From Porphyra umbilicalis (lineage: Eukaryota; Rhodophyta; Bangiophyceae; Bangiales; Bangiaceae): DNA of 64,000 nucleotides. The stretch covers positions 361,830 to 425,829 of the forward strand of contig KV918791.1 of NCBI GenBank assembly GCA_002049455.2, given 5' to 3'. Numbering within the stretch: the stretch's first letter is position 1; every line of letters begins with the position of its first letter. Under the pieces are notes generated by a model, which did no database searches, was not told the origin of the DNA, and saw nothing but the letters and a program-made list of their open reading frames with translations. Made by a program: the position numbers and the translations under genes. This document shows positions 10,558 through 21,888 of this stretch, one piece after another.

Positions 10558-11150
10558 GTGTGGATTAGTGTGAGGGCGGGGGAGCGGGGGGCGGCTCGTG
10601 TGGGTGGCGGTTCTCGCTGCGGCGGGCGGCGTTGGCGCCGGCGGCATGCGGACGCCGTCGCCGTCGCCGTCGCCGTCGTCCGCTGTCCTCGTCTACGCCG
10701 GCGGCCGGTGCGCAGTGGTGTGGGGGCGGGGGCGGCTGGGGTGGCTCGTGTGGGAGGTGGCTCTCGCGGCGGCGGGCGGCATTGGCGCTGGCGGCTCGCG
10801 GGCGCTGTCGCTGTCGCCGTAGGTCGCTGTCGCCGCCTACACCTGCTGCTGCCGGTGCGGAGTGGTGTGGGAGCGGGGGAGGGGGGGGCGGCTTGTGTGA
10901 GGCGTTGCACTAGTTGCGTCAGGCGATTGGCGGCATTGGCGTCGGCGGCACGCGGTTACTGCCACGGTCGCCGCCGGTTGCCGCCGCCGTGCGCGCCTGC
11001 CGGTGCGGATTGGTGTGGATTCGGGGGAGTTGGGTGAGGCTCCTGTTGGTGGCGCCTGTCGCGGCGGCGGGCGACGTCGGCGCTGGTGGCACGCGTTCGT
11101 TTCTCTTGTCGGCAGAGCGGTACGCGGCGTTGGTCTACGTCGTCACGTCG
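10558..11150. repeat. Minisatellite, about 148-bp unit, four degenerate copies
   Basis: Units start near 10558, 10708, 10855 and 11003. Each begins gtgcggagtggtgtgg or close to it, then passes through ggctcgtgtggg and ends with a ggcattggcgctggcggc-type core and a cacgcgg block. The array lies directly upstream of, and partly within, the open frame of the transposase. Confidence 0.75.
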
Positions 11151-11171
11151 TCTCGCTCATGTGCGGGTGCT

Positions 11172-14100
11172 ATGCCTGACTCCTGCCGTCACCCGTCGCC
11201 GTGCCAGAGCAAGGATGGCTCGGCGGGCGGCGACGACGCGCCGCCATTCTTTGCCCATCTCGGCGGGTCGGCCATCGGCGTCTACACGCCCCAAGATATG
11301 CTTGAGGCGCTGCTGCACCACCGCGGCTCGGGCGCGCGTGTGCGGGCCGGGCGACCACGACTGGCCGCTGGCATTGATGGTGGCAGGCGGGACGCGCTTC
11401 GTCCACCTGCTGCGGCGCCGCCACGGAGGGTAGACCACGACAAGCCTCTACCAGACGCATCTCTAGGCGCCAAGGGGCTTCTACAGAGGCCACTTCCGTT
11501 GGCCAAGGGGCAAGACTTCTCCATTGGAGCCCTCACCAACCACCTACAAGACGCCATCCTTGTTGGCCTCGGGTTGATTCCCCGCAGCATCCGCACGAGC
11601 GGTTCCAAGGCCGCCGTCGTGTGTCCGGTGTTTGGCGGCCGGGGGGTCTTCTACTCGCTCGGCATCGAGACGTTCGTGGTGTGGGCGTCCACCAAGGACG
11701 GCGTCGTGGCCTGCTACTGCTCATGTGGCGGAGACGACCTCAAGGAGAACGTTGGCGCTCGCGTGCGCTCGGGCGTTTCGTCGAGCTGCAGCCACGCCAT
11801 CGCCCACAGCCTCGCGCTTCGGGCCGTAGCGCTGCACTTGATGTGCACGTCCGTTCCCAACCTCTTGCGTCACAGACGCGCACTGGACGGGGCGCACGCG
11901 GTGTCCACGGACGTCGAGGCCGCGTTGGTTTTTGAGGATGACGGTGGCCGTGCCGCTCACGTGGTTTCCTACAACCGCATCATGTGTGTCGTACAGACCC
12001 CCCCAAGGATGGCCAAGCAAAGACGGCCAATCTGTCGGCACGTGCCGTGTCGGACAAGGAACGTCCACTGCGTCCACTCGCTCGCGGTGAGGCCGTCGGC
12101 GGCCGGATACGGTGGCTTTGATGACGATCCGGATGGCGCCGGTGAAGAAGACGGGGGGGCTGGTGAAGGCGAGGTCGGTGACGCGGCGGACGGCGCATTG
12201 GGCGACGACTTGGGTGAACAAGGTGGTGCTGGCGCGCAAGACGATCAAGGCCAAGCCCCCGCTGCTCCCCAACAGCAACAACGCCGGGCCCGTAACAAGA
12301 AGGGCGAGCCCCGTGTCTTTGCCGACACGGATTGCCTGCGGCGGGCGCGCAACATGCTGCCGTGCGCGACCGAGACGGCCAAGTGCGCTCGCTTTGACTC
12401 TATTGCGCGCGGCCAGACGCACCCGGACGTCAATGACGTGAAGCTTTTTGAGGAGTCTTGCATCCACTGCGGCCACGCCGTCGGGCAGCTTCTTTCGGGC
12501 GAGGCTGCCCAGCTGCACACGCTTAGTGGAAGGGTAGCGGTGGTCACGCATTCGGGGGTCTGCTCGAACAATGATTGCGGCAAGGTCGTGCCGTTTGACG
12601 GCGCACACCTCGGTCTGTTTCGCTTCTCCGCCAGGACGGTCTACACGCGCACCTTCTTGGACGTCATCCTCTTCACCATCATCTCCACCAAGAGTAGCAT
12701 CTCGGCCGCGTCGGCTACGTCGGCGTTCCAGCTCCACTGTACCGGGGCCATCTTCAATGGCGACTCAGCCAAGTCGCGACAGGATCTCGGCCGCGCCACG
12801 GACGAGTACTCAAGGACGCTCATCATCCCCCGGAACCTGTACAAGTGCTCTAACTGCTACAACTGCAGCCAGACGCCCTACTCTGCCGTTGTAGCCGATG
12901 GCCAGACGATCGGCATCTTCCGCGACGCCGCCTACCCGTTCGAGCGGACGACGCAGAACGTGCCGACCATCCCGATCTCCATCGACAATGCGTGTGCGGT
13001 GCCAAAGGCCAAGGTGCGCAAGTGAATCCGCCAGCGCATCAAGGCCGCCTTTGGCGAGGAGGTGTCCTACTCCAAGGCCGACCAACTGGCCATGTCCAAG
13101 TTTGCGGCTGCGAGCGGCACGATGCCGCCTCTAGGAGACCACAACAACGCGAGCCATCGCGCATCGGCGGCCGAGTGGGCAGCTTCCTGCTTTTGGAACT
13201 CATTCTTCCAAATGTCTGGCGTACCTAACGACCCGGACGGGGCTGCATCGCCGCCGGCTTCTGAGCCGCCAACCTCCCCTAAGACTGGCAAGCACCCCGC
13301 GTCACCGCTCACCCCCCACGTGCCGGCCAGCTCCCCACCACCACCCGTCGACGACGACGCGCCTGCCAACCAACAAGGGGGTGGTCCCGCGGCCGCCACC
13401 GCGCCGGCGCCGCCGCAGCACGCGGCGTTCAAGTACTGCAACGCTATCCCCGACGCCCTCGGCGGGGTTGGCCTCTTGCCGATCGTGCGGCGGGAGCGGT
13501 GGTCCATCGTGTACACCTTCCTCCGCACCTTTGTGTGCGAGCCGGTCATCGGGGTGTTTGCGGGCCTCCCGGTGGAGGACCTGACACGGCTGGCCGAGGC
13601 CCTGATTGACGGCAAGCTAGCCAGGGAGTGGATGCCGCTGGCTCATTGCGTGGAGTCCATCCACGTCTTGTGGCCGATGCTGGACCTGCTCTCCGACGAG
13701 ATGGACTCCGACCCCGAGATGTGCCGCGCGGTCGGGGAGCTCGTCATGTTCTCCCTCCACACCGACATTCACATGGAGAACCTGTGGCGCGCGGAGATGA
13801 ACGCGGACGCGCTGCTGTACGAGGAGGAGTGGACGGAAACAGACGCCGCCAAGTTCCAGTCGTGGCTGCAGCGGCAACCGCCGTGCCCCGGACGCCGGCC
13901 GTCCGGTTTGGTTGCCTGTGCGGCGTCGCGGCACCGCGCCGGCGCCCAAGCCGACGAGGTCCGGTCCGGGATTGTCTTCCCAGACTTAGACCAGGTGCGG
14001 GCGCACCCCTCCGACGCAGCAGCCGCCGCGGCCGCCAGCGCCGCGAGGGAGAAGGCGCGGCTCAACCCGAAGAGGACGTCCAAGTGGAAGCGGGCGGACA

Positions 14101-14708
14101 TGGATGACGCGAGGCTAGGTGATGACGATTGCCGTCATGCATTCTTGACTCACTCTGCTTTCACTCCAGGTGTGGTTTCTTATCTTTGTTCTTGTGGGAT
14201 ATTGATTGGTTTTGAGGTGCTTGAGAGTGCGGAGAGCCCGGCTGGCATTGTCGCTGCCTTGACTGCACGATTCCCTCGTCTCCCCACCACCGTCTACTTT
14301 GACACTGCGTGTCAAGCGGGTCGCAACGCCACGCGTCGCGTGCCGTGGCTCGTGCGCATCTCCAAGACGTCGTGGGCTCTTGACCGCTTCCACGCCTCTG
14401 CGCACAAGTGCTCTCCCCTTTTTGACTCCAACAACTACCCCGAGCGCTGCGGCATGCACAAGACGTCGGCCGCTGAGAACCGACACTCGCTCAACAAGCC
14501 GCTCAAGAACCACCTGACCTACCTCGGGCAGGACAGGTTCGTTGTGCAGATGCGGTTGATAGGTGCCATCAACAACCTCCTTATCTTTTATCGTCGAGCC
14601 ATTGGGCGGTCCGACGTCCGACACCGCCCCTTGCCTCTCTTTTTCCACGCTTTGATTGCTTCTGTTTGTGAGCGGTCGGGGTGTGGGTGTAGAAACATAG
14701 AACAATGA
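11172..14708 (+). pseudogene. KDZ-type transposase with CxC cysteine clusters, interrupted by one in-frame TGA
   Basis: The frame from the ATG at 11172 is open to a TGA at 13023-13025. It then continues in the same phase, without shift, to 14708: about 1,178 codons in all. N-terminal cysteine clusters (CYCSCGG with SSSCSHAIAHSLAL; then ESCIHCGH and NNDCGK) resemble the SWIM-like or CxC modules of KDZ transposases. The core shows VVADGQTIGIF (first acidic residue, codon 12897), GVVSYLCSCGILIGFEVLES, TTVYFDTACQ (second acidic residue, codon 14301), WALDRFHASAHKCSP and TSAAENRHSLN (candidate Glu, codon 14475). These fit the KDZ RNase H-like core. Pro/Ala-rich linkers separate the blocks. Apart from the TGA, the protein looks undamaged. 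Upstream sequence is open to 10914 but is minisatellite-derived. Family assignment is from motif recognition only. Confidence 0.72.
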
Positions 14709-17151
14709 TGCTCCTTATTTTTTCCTAGCACTCTTTGAGTCGGGTGCGCTCAGTCCAACAGGGTGCGTATGTTACGCTCAGTCCAACTTGGTGCTTTCTC
14801 CCACAGACTCTCGAGCACGGTCGCAAAGGTTGTCTGACGTCCCTATCGTTACTACCTTTGCTTGGCCGCATTTCAGCTGCACCGATGATGGTACCATCCG
14901 TCGAGTTCACGGCACCAGACTGGAACCACAGTTTTCTATGCCAGGAGGTTAAACGAGCTGGCCTCGATGCATGGCGGGGGGGGGGATGTAGGTCGGGAGG
15001 GCTGGCTCGCTTGCGCGGCTGGCGCGGCGGCGCAACTGTTCTCCTGCAGGCCTCCTGGCTGTTGTGCTATTGTCACAATGACGGCTCTGGTGGCTATACA
15101 GGCCAACACCGCCGTCAGAAAAATAAACAGCCAGCAGCAGCGAGGAGACGGTTCCATAGGTCAACCACGAGCGCGGCTGCGACTTGGCGGCGGGCGCAGG
15201 GCACTCAGAAGCCCGCATGGCGATGAAGAGCAGCCGTTAACCAGCCGGCCTAGAAACCCCGAGTAACCAGAGTTAGAGCACGCGGAGGGCTACTTGGCAC
15301 TGCAACCATCAATCGCCTAACTACGGAGACCTATCCGGTAAAGAAGGACACCCCGATGACGGTGAAGTATCCAGACTAATAGAAGCCACTAGATGTAAAC
15401 AAGACGCGACGGCCATGCCGTGTGGAATCATGGGGTGGCGACGCTATGTCACAGCTACAGGGCGAGTGCCTGTGGGGTGCTCTAGTTATTTTACATGTGA
15501 AGAACTCGAACGATGAGGGCTGCCGCTGGGCTCTTGGTCACAGTAGATGAGGCATGTTCCATAGCGTGATGCTGCTGCTGAGCGAGTTTGCAAAGGGTCT
15601 CTATGGCTTCACCGATGTGCCCCAGCAGCACAGTACACATGTCCATGAATGTACCCGTTCGCCACATGGTCCCTTCTGGACACAATGCGAAGCGCTGTCA
15701 CACGTGCACGCGTTTCCAACTGATTGCTGTTTTCTCAGAGAAGAGACTGCGGGCACGCCAAACAGCCGGTGATGTTGTGGACATTCCTCAAGGACTGAAG
15801 AAGACTGATTATCGACTCTTCAGCAGTCCGGGCATGCAGCACCATTATCTGTGTGATGTTGTACCGATGCAAGTCATCGAGTTCGAATGTGGCCTCCAAA
15901 CGCATCCCTCTTGACAATGGGATGGTATGCAGGAAGGGCGACATTGTCACGGAGCAGAAAAGCATTCCTGCTAAAGGGTGTACGCCGTGGTCTCACTACC
16001 GCAGCACTAGTCTCAAACAAAAGCTACTCCCATATGAAACGATTGGCGTAGCTCCACTTCCGGGCTGCGCGCCACATGACATTGGTGCGACGGGGACTAT
16101 TGCAGGTACGCGGTGCCCATGGTCAGAGCGGCGATCTGGTGATGACTGCCGCGAAACAGGACTCCCAGCAGCAGCCCTTCACTCGCCTTCGGTCATGCGA
16201 CGAGCGCATCGACCTGCGGTGGGTCTGGGCCGACCTATGTCCTCAGCATTCTGGGTCATGGCGGGCAAGACCGCTCTCTGAGGGGCGATACGCCGTGCTG
16301 ATCTTCCCTGAGGACTGATTCATGCAGGCAGGTCGCAGCCTTGTTATGTTAGTATGAGGACACTGACAGCGTCTACTTAATATGGATTGGTGTTGTCGCA
16401 ATTTGCAGGCACACTTTGGGTATCATCACAAATGTGTATGTGGCCCCCCATTGGTGTACTCGTGTCCACTTTAGTTAGCTGCTGCTTGTCAGTCCGTTCC
16501 ACTGATAAGGAGAGGAGCTCGAGGATGGTCCGTAAGGGGGGGGTAAACGACTCTGTTGAACGCCTTCCGCGGCATCAGCCACGGTAGTCACTCGGTGCGC
16601 ACCTGCGCGCGTCGCGAGCGACCTCGCCTGTGCGTGCACTTCCCGCCGCCTCTCCACCACCTTCCCCACCTCCACGGTAGCGGGGGGTGGGGAGGGGTTG
16701 CTGTTCTTGGTGGCACAGCACGCCAACGTCGCCTGGTACGCACGGCGGGGACGGGGGAGGGACCACGCCCGGCAGTGACGGACAACTGCCGCGTCGGAAC
16801 CTCTGTTTTCTGCCACCTCCCGGAACGTTCCGGCAGCGGGACACCTCGCTGCCGCTATAGGGCTGCGGGATTCTTGGTGGCCGCCAGGACACTGGCTGCT
16901 GGCAGGCTGGCGTCGAGCCACCGGTGAGGGGTTCGTCCCCTGTTTTTTTCAGCCTCTTGTCGAGACGTCCATGCTCGGCTGCTCGTTGGTCAGCACCGCG
17001 GTAGGGAGCAGTGCGGGAGAGAGAGAGTCGTCCGTCCGAGGGAAGCATACTAAATTGTAGTGCCTCCTGTTTTCTTAAAGGTGCTGGCCGCGACGATGGT
17101 GTTAGCTTTTTGGATAGCTTTGCAGTAAAGGACGGGCCGTGGTGCTCCTGT
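14709..17151. other. Transposon interior between transposase and protease genes
   Basis: About 2.4 kb between two convergent genes. The part from about 15,240 to 16,500 is clearly less GC-rich than the rest of the window. No intact gene is recognised; a possible decayed frame on the minus strand is listed separately. Confidence 0.45.
15491..15965 (-). pseudogene. Possible decayed gene in a low-GC island
   Basis: Two minus-strand open stretches, in different phases, have protein-like composition: 15965-15735 (SRGMRLEATFELDDLHRYNI) and 15685-15491 (LGHIGEAIETLCKLAQQQHH). Their order fits one gene with a frameshift or intron between them. No family was recognised, and chance open frames cannot be ruled out. 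Confidence 0.22.
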
Positions 17152-20100
17152 TTATGTCTTATGACTCTTGTTGTGTTCAATGGCTCGAGCTGCACTCTCA
17201 AAAACCACGGCTTGTTCGTCCTGCTTTCTCCCGTCTCTAACCACTGCCGCCACCATACTCATACGCAAAGCAAATGCATCACACGCAAGCACTTTAGAAC
17301 CGACAGCATGCGCCTGGTGCCAGAGAAACGAGAAAGCAAACGGACCGCAGCTGGTGTTGTCTGTTTGTGCGGGCACCTTAATCCTTCGGGTGCTCCACGG
17401 CTTTGGCCTCTTGGCAGCCCTTGCTGGCTTGACGGCAGCTATGCTGCTAGAATCGCCGGCGCCTTTGGCCCCTTCGGCACCCTTCGCGACATACTCCCCC
17501 TTGCCCACGTCCGCACCTTTGGAATCGCCGGCGCTCTTGGCCGCGGCCGCCTCCTTGGCATCGTTGGCCAATTCGCCGCCTTTGGTCATATCGTCGCCCT
17601 TGTCCACTTCGGACACTTTGGCCACGTCGGCGACCTTGGCAACGGTGCCGTCCTTGGACACGTCGGCCTCTTTGACCAAATAAGTGCCGTCGGCCACGTG
17701 GGCGCCTTCGGCGCTCGTGGCCGCGGCTGTGCTCTTGTCCGCCCCTGCAGCCTTTCGCGACCCGCCCCCCTCAACGTTGTTGGCCCCCTCTTTCACCGCC
17801 AAAAGGGTACTGGCCGACTTGACGTACTGGTCAGGCCTTGTTGCCACGGCCGCCTTAGGCGCCTCGGCCACCAAGATGGCGTGCTTGGCCTCGTCGGCCT
17901 CCTCGTTCTCTATGATGAGGTCGCGCAAGCACTTGCCAAAAAGCTGCATCTTCTTCCCCGCCGCCGTCACGTCCTTCTGCAGGTCCTGGAAGTGGGCGCC
18001 CGAGTCGTAGATCGTCACGACCTTCTCGGCGGTGTTCACGTTCACCCCCAATGCGATCCAGTGCACGTTCTTGATGTTGCACACGCCCATCAGCCTTGTC
18101 GCGCCAGCCGCAGCAGCGTGCACCGTCACGGCCATGGCCGCGATGCCGTCCTCGTTCTCCGACAGCAGCTCCATGAAGAACGAGCAGTGAAGGACCCAAA
18201 AGTCGGGGCGGTTGACCACGCACCAGCGCGCCAAGATGATCGTGTTCACGGAGATGATGTCGTCGGTCATGCACACGTCCTGCGCGTTCTTGACCAGCAG
18301 GTAGGCGGGTATGATGACGTCTTGCTCAGCACCTACGGCGTCGGCAGATGTGAGCCGCCAGACCGTGGCCGTTGGATGACAAAACTCGACGGCTGCAACG
18401 ACCTCGGTGGCCAACACGCCGTTGGATGCGCGGCCGGCGCCTGAAAAGTCAGGTACTCGGGCGTTCGTGTAGCCCGCCGCGACGCGGAGCCACTCGACGG
18501 CCGCCCGAAAGACTTGCACGCGTAGCGACGCCGTGTGAAAGTCCGACATGGCCTGCAGCGTGGACGCCGTCAGGTTGATCGCGTCGGCGGTGCCCCGCGC
18601 CGCCACATGCACGTACACACGGCACGTCTGCTCGTCCAGCTCGACGTCGTTACCACCGCGCAGCTCATCCGCCTTGGCCATGAGCTCCCTCCGCGCGTGC
18701 CGCACAGTCGCTTCCTCCAGGACAGCCATCACGTCCTTCTGCGTGTCCACGACAGAACCCCACTCATCCGAGCTGGCGACCTTGACGTCAATCGCTGGTT
18801 GGTGAGCGTCAGTCTCAAGCGGCGGCCAGTTGGTGGCCAGGGAGTGGTAGGTGTGGTCCTTGAGCATGTCCGCCTCGACCAGCACGGCGCAGCTCTGCAC
18901 CTCCTCCGCTGGCTTGAGGTCTGGCTCGTGGAACTCCGACGCCAACGCCTCGCTGCGAGACGCCAGCGCTGCCTCCCCGCGGAGGCGCTTCCTAGGTGTG
19001 GCATCGGCCGCGGCGCCGCTGCTCCTCTTCATGGTGCGCGTCGCAGACCGCTGCGCCTTCTTGGCGGCCTCGGCCTGCTGGTGAGCCGCCTGTGCTCGTT
19101 GACTGGCGAGGCCGGCGGCGCGGCGGGCAGCCAGCCTGGTCGCAACCGCTGCGTTGATGCCGGGCGCCTGGCCGATCCCTTGCTGCGACGTTGCAGCAGA
19201 CGCGTCCGACTGCGGCACGGATGTAGGTGTCGAAGCGTCGCCGAGAGGAGCACCTCCAATCCCCCCGCGCGCGAGCACTTCTGCAATCGTCAACGACGCT
19301 AGCGCATCGGCCGCGATGGGCGACTTCTTCTCCTTGCGCGTTACGCCGTGCTCCGCCAGCTTCTTGTCAATAACCGCCGCCACGATCGACCGCTCCTTGT
19401 CGTAGAGCAGCAGCAGTGTCGCCACAACATCGGCTATGACGGGCACTCCCGCAGGGCTCACCTCTGCCAGGGTAATGTGGACCACCTCCTCCACGTTGCC
19501 AACGTCGCGCCGCCTCTCGCCTGTTGGCAGGTGGCGGCGCTGCACCTCGACGGGGTACGGCTGCGGTAACAAACGGTCGCCTGCTCGGCCGCGCCGCCCC
19601 CTCCTGCTCGTTGACATCCCCACCTCCGCCGTGAGGTTGCGGCTGCTCTTGACCAGCGGCCACCACACGAGCAAGCCTTGTAGCCCTGCCTTGCTTTGTA
19701 GTCCACGAAAGGCAACGAGAGCGAGGAGCACCGCCGCCAGCGTCGCGCGCAGGATTCCCACCCAGCCGCCCTTGACAGCTGTGAACAGGTCCTCAACTGC
19801 ATCATTGGCGTCGGTGGAAGGGGCATGCACGGGGGGTGGAGAAAACCCGACACCTGCAGTGATCAAGGCTCCGGCCGCCATGCCGTCGGTTGCCGTCGGA
19901 GAAGGCGGCGCGCTAGCGACGGAGGGGATGAGGTTGCCGTCCTCGTCCCACTCCTCCGCCTCGGCATCCACCTCACCCTCCGCCCCTGGTGGCACCCAGT
20001 CGCGCACAAGATGCCCGTGGTAGAGCTGGCTTGTCTTGTGGGGGGGCTTGGACCCGCCGGCACTTGGAGGAGCAGCAGATGGCGGCTGATCGTCGGCGCT

Positions 20101-20634
20101 CCGCGGAGGTGCGCCCCCGTCCGGTGCAGTCGGCACGGCACCCGCCACCGCGGCTCCTGCGCCATCGTCCACATGAAGAGGAGCTTGGGGATGGCCGCTC
20201 GTACGTGAAGGTCCGAGAGTAGAGTCCTCTTTGTCATTTTCAGGCACCGGAGCAGCCTGGACGAGAAGGTGAGCGTGGGGAGGGTGCGACAGGCGCACCA
20301 AGGAGTTGCGGAAGAGCGCGGATGTCATCACCATCGACTCCTGGCTGTGCAGGTGCGTGTACATCGTCTTGAGGACGCGCTTGGCTTGGTCGCACGCCAA
20401 GACGGCGGCGTCGTAGACGACCACAAAGAAGGTGTCGCCGGTCGTCCGCGACACGCCCGACACGTGGAAGTGGCAGGAGAGCTGCGGGCAGCGGACCTCG
20501 AGCTGGTGCAACAGCTTGAAGAGGTCCGACACAATGTCGGCCACGTCGTCCTTGAGCGCCGACACGCCGAGCAAAACCTTGATCAGCTCCCGCAGCTGCT
20601 CCATCTGCTCGTTGTCCTCCGCCGCTTGGCCCAT
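17152..20634 (-). CDS. Ulp1/SENP-like (C48) cysteine peptidase carried by the KDZ element
   Basis: A 1,160-residue protein from the first ATG of the frame. The C-terminal third carries a complete Ulp1-type active site: His858 in IKNVHWIALGV, Asp877 in TIYDSGAHFQ, Gln1090 and Cys1096 in QTDNTSCGPFAF. The Asp and Cys are separated by ~220 residues. This spacer includes a hydrophilic pseudo-repeat (units like KGADVGKGEYVAKGAEGAKG) not usual in the family. The N-terminal ~850 residues are unrecognised: a helical start (EQLRELIKVLLGVSALKDDV), Pro/Ala-rich linkers, one hydrophobic stretch (GILRATLAAVLLALVAF) that may cross a membrane, and a basic KR-rich segment. Ulp1 enzymes cleave SUMO or related modifiers. 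In transposons the role is inferred as removing SUMO from host or transposase proteins. The frame is uninterrupted. Confidence 0.78.
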   Translation of the reverse strand: MGQAAEDNEQMEQLRELIKVLLGVSALKDDVADIVSDLFKLLHQLEVRCPQLSCHFHVSGVSRTTGDTFFVVVYDAAVLACDQAKRVLKTMYTHLHSQESMVMTSALFRNSLVRLSHPPHAHLLVQAAPVPENDKEDSTLGPSRTSGHPQAPLHVDDGAGAAVAGAVPTAPDGGAPPRSADDQPPSAAPPSAGGSKPPHKTSQLYHGHLVRDWVPPGAEGEVDAEAEEWDEDGNLIPSVASAPPSPTATDGMAAGALITAGVGFSPPPVHAPSTDANDAVEDLFTAVKGGWVGILRATLAAVLLALVAFRGLQSKAGLQGLLVWWPLVKSSRNLTAEVGMSTSRRGRRGRAGDRLLPQPYPVEVQRRHLPTGERRRDVGNVEEVVHITLAEVSPAGVPVIADVVATLLLLYDKERSIVAAVIDKKLAEHGVTRKEKKSPIAADALASLTIAEVLARGGIGGAPLGDASTPTSVPQSDASAATSQQGIGQAPGINAAVATRLAARRAAGLASQRAQAAHQQAEAAKKAQRSATRTMKRSSGAAADATPRKRLRGEAALASRSEALASEFHEPDLKPAEEVQSCAVLVEADMLKDHTYHSLATNWPPLETDAHQPAIDVKVASSDEWGSVVDTQKDVMAVLEEATVRHARRELMAKADELRGGNDVELDEQTCRVYVHVAARGTADAINLTASTLQAMSDFHTASLRVQVFRAAVEWLRVAAGYTNARVPDFSGAGRASNGVLATEVVAAVEFCHPTATVWRLTSADAVGAEQDVIIPAYLLVKNAQDVCMTDDIISVNTIILARWCVVNRPDFWVLHCSFFMELLSENEDGIAAMAVTVHAAAAGATRLMGVCNIKNVHWIALGVNVNTAEKVVTIYDSGAHFQDLQKDVTAAGKKMQLFGKCLRDLIIENEEADEAKHAILVAEAPKAAVATRPDQYVKSASTLLAVKEGANNVEGGGSRKAAGADKSTAAATSAEGAHVADGTYLVKEADVSKDGTVAKVADVAKVSEVDKGDDMTKGGELANDAKEAAAAKSAGDSKGADVGKGEYVAKGAEGAKGAGDSSSIAAVKPARAAKRPKPWSTRRIKVPAQTDNTSCGPFAFSFLWHQAHAVGSKVLACDAFALRMSMVAAVVRDGRKQDEQAVVFESAARAIEHNKSHKT
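17434..17720 (-). repeat. In-frame degenerate repeats inside the C48 peptidase
   Basis: About eight imperfect 10-12-codon units of Lys-Gly-x-Asp/Glu-Val-Ala type lie between the catalytic Asp and Cys. The plus strand reads as repeated ttggccacgtcggcgacctt-like units. They insert a long charged loop into the peptidase fold. Confidence 0.6.
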
Positions 20635-21002
20635 GTCGGGCGACAACAGGCTCCACTGCCCCCCCCCGATCCCCCTCCCCCCCAACTCGCAGCGCCGAGA
20701 CGGCGCCGCCCCTCACCGCCGATGGCAGCTGTAGGTGCCGCCGCCTCCCCCCCGGTCCGCCCGGCGCCCCACCGGCAGCCCCGGGACAAGAACGCGCCCC
20801 GTTGCCACCGACAGCGGCAAGAGCACCCCTCAGCATGCGGTTCTCAACCCACCCACCCACACGTCCTCACCAGCATCTGCGGCAGGCCAGCAAAGGTAGG
20901 GTGGCGACGCATTCGAATGCGCGGCGCTGGCAAGCGCCACCGCCGCGTCCCCAACGGCACGTGGTGGTGCGCAGTCCCGCGGAGAGTGGCGATGGGCAGG
21001 CT

Positions 21003-21353
21003 CGACGACGCGGCCGCGGTGACACGGTGGCGGCAATAGGTGGCACGCGCCCCCCCAGCGGCGGCGACGACAGCGCCGCCCCCCGCCCCGGGGGCAGCGG
21101 TACGCAGCCTCCCCCCCTCGAGGAAGCGGCCGCGGCGACACCGTGGCGGCAATAGGCGGTACGCGCCCCCGCAGTGGCGGCGGCGACAGCCCCGCCCCCC
21201 CCCCCACGGGGGCAGCTGTACGCAGCCCCCCCCCCTCGACGACGCGGCCGCGGGGATACCGTGTCGGCGACAGGCGGTACGCGCCCCCCCAATGGCGGCG
21301 GCGACAGCCGCGTCACCCCCCCCGGTGGCAGCGGTACGCAGCCCCCGGGGGGG
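21003..21353. repeat. Minisatellite, about 117-bp unit, three copies
   Basis: Units start at 21003, 21119 and 21237. Each contains gcggccgcggcgacaccgtg, a ggcaataggcggtacgcgcc-type block, a C-rich run and ggggcagcggtacgcagcc. It lies near the right end of the KDZ element. Confidence 0.85.
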
Positions 21354-21888
21354 CCGCCATGACTGCCCCCCCCAACAGTGGCCATGAGCAGCCGTCGGGG
21401 TGGCGGAAGCGCCGTCAACCGCGTCGAACCGCCACAGAACAGCCGCACGATCACGGGTATGGAGGGCTGACAAGCGAGCCACCCCCCCCCGAACGGCCGC
21501 GGCCAGAGCCCCATGAGGGACCTGCGCACCGTCGTGCAGATCGCGATCTGCCCCGCAAGCGGACCCCGGCGAATGTCGAGGTGGCGGATTCGCCGACCCC
21601 AGTGGCCGACCCCTGGCCCCGGACCGGGCCGATAGCAGCCAGCCCGGCCGCAGGCCGGGCCCGGGCCCGTCCCAGAGCGCTTCGTTTGCGTTTTGGTTGA
21701 GTCCGAGTCTATCGGATTCACGGCGTCTCTTCCTGCACGTGTGTGGCATCGGTCGAGTTCTCCGAGGGTTACCTACTCACATAAGTACCATACCGCCATG
21801 TACCGACCGTTGAGCGAATGGTCAATACCGATCATCGATCTGGATACCGATCCTTACCAATTTTTTTTTTACCGACCAAAATTACCGA

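Noticed and set aside
14113-14180. Possible 50-60-base intron within the transposase second half (gtgatgacg to ctccag)
   Set aside because: The frame is open through it, and the encoded THSAFTPGVVSYLC matches the expected family pattern, so it is retained as coding.
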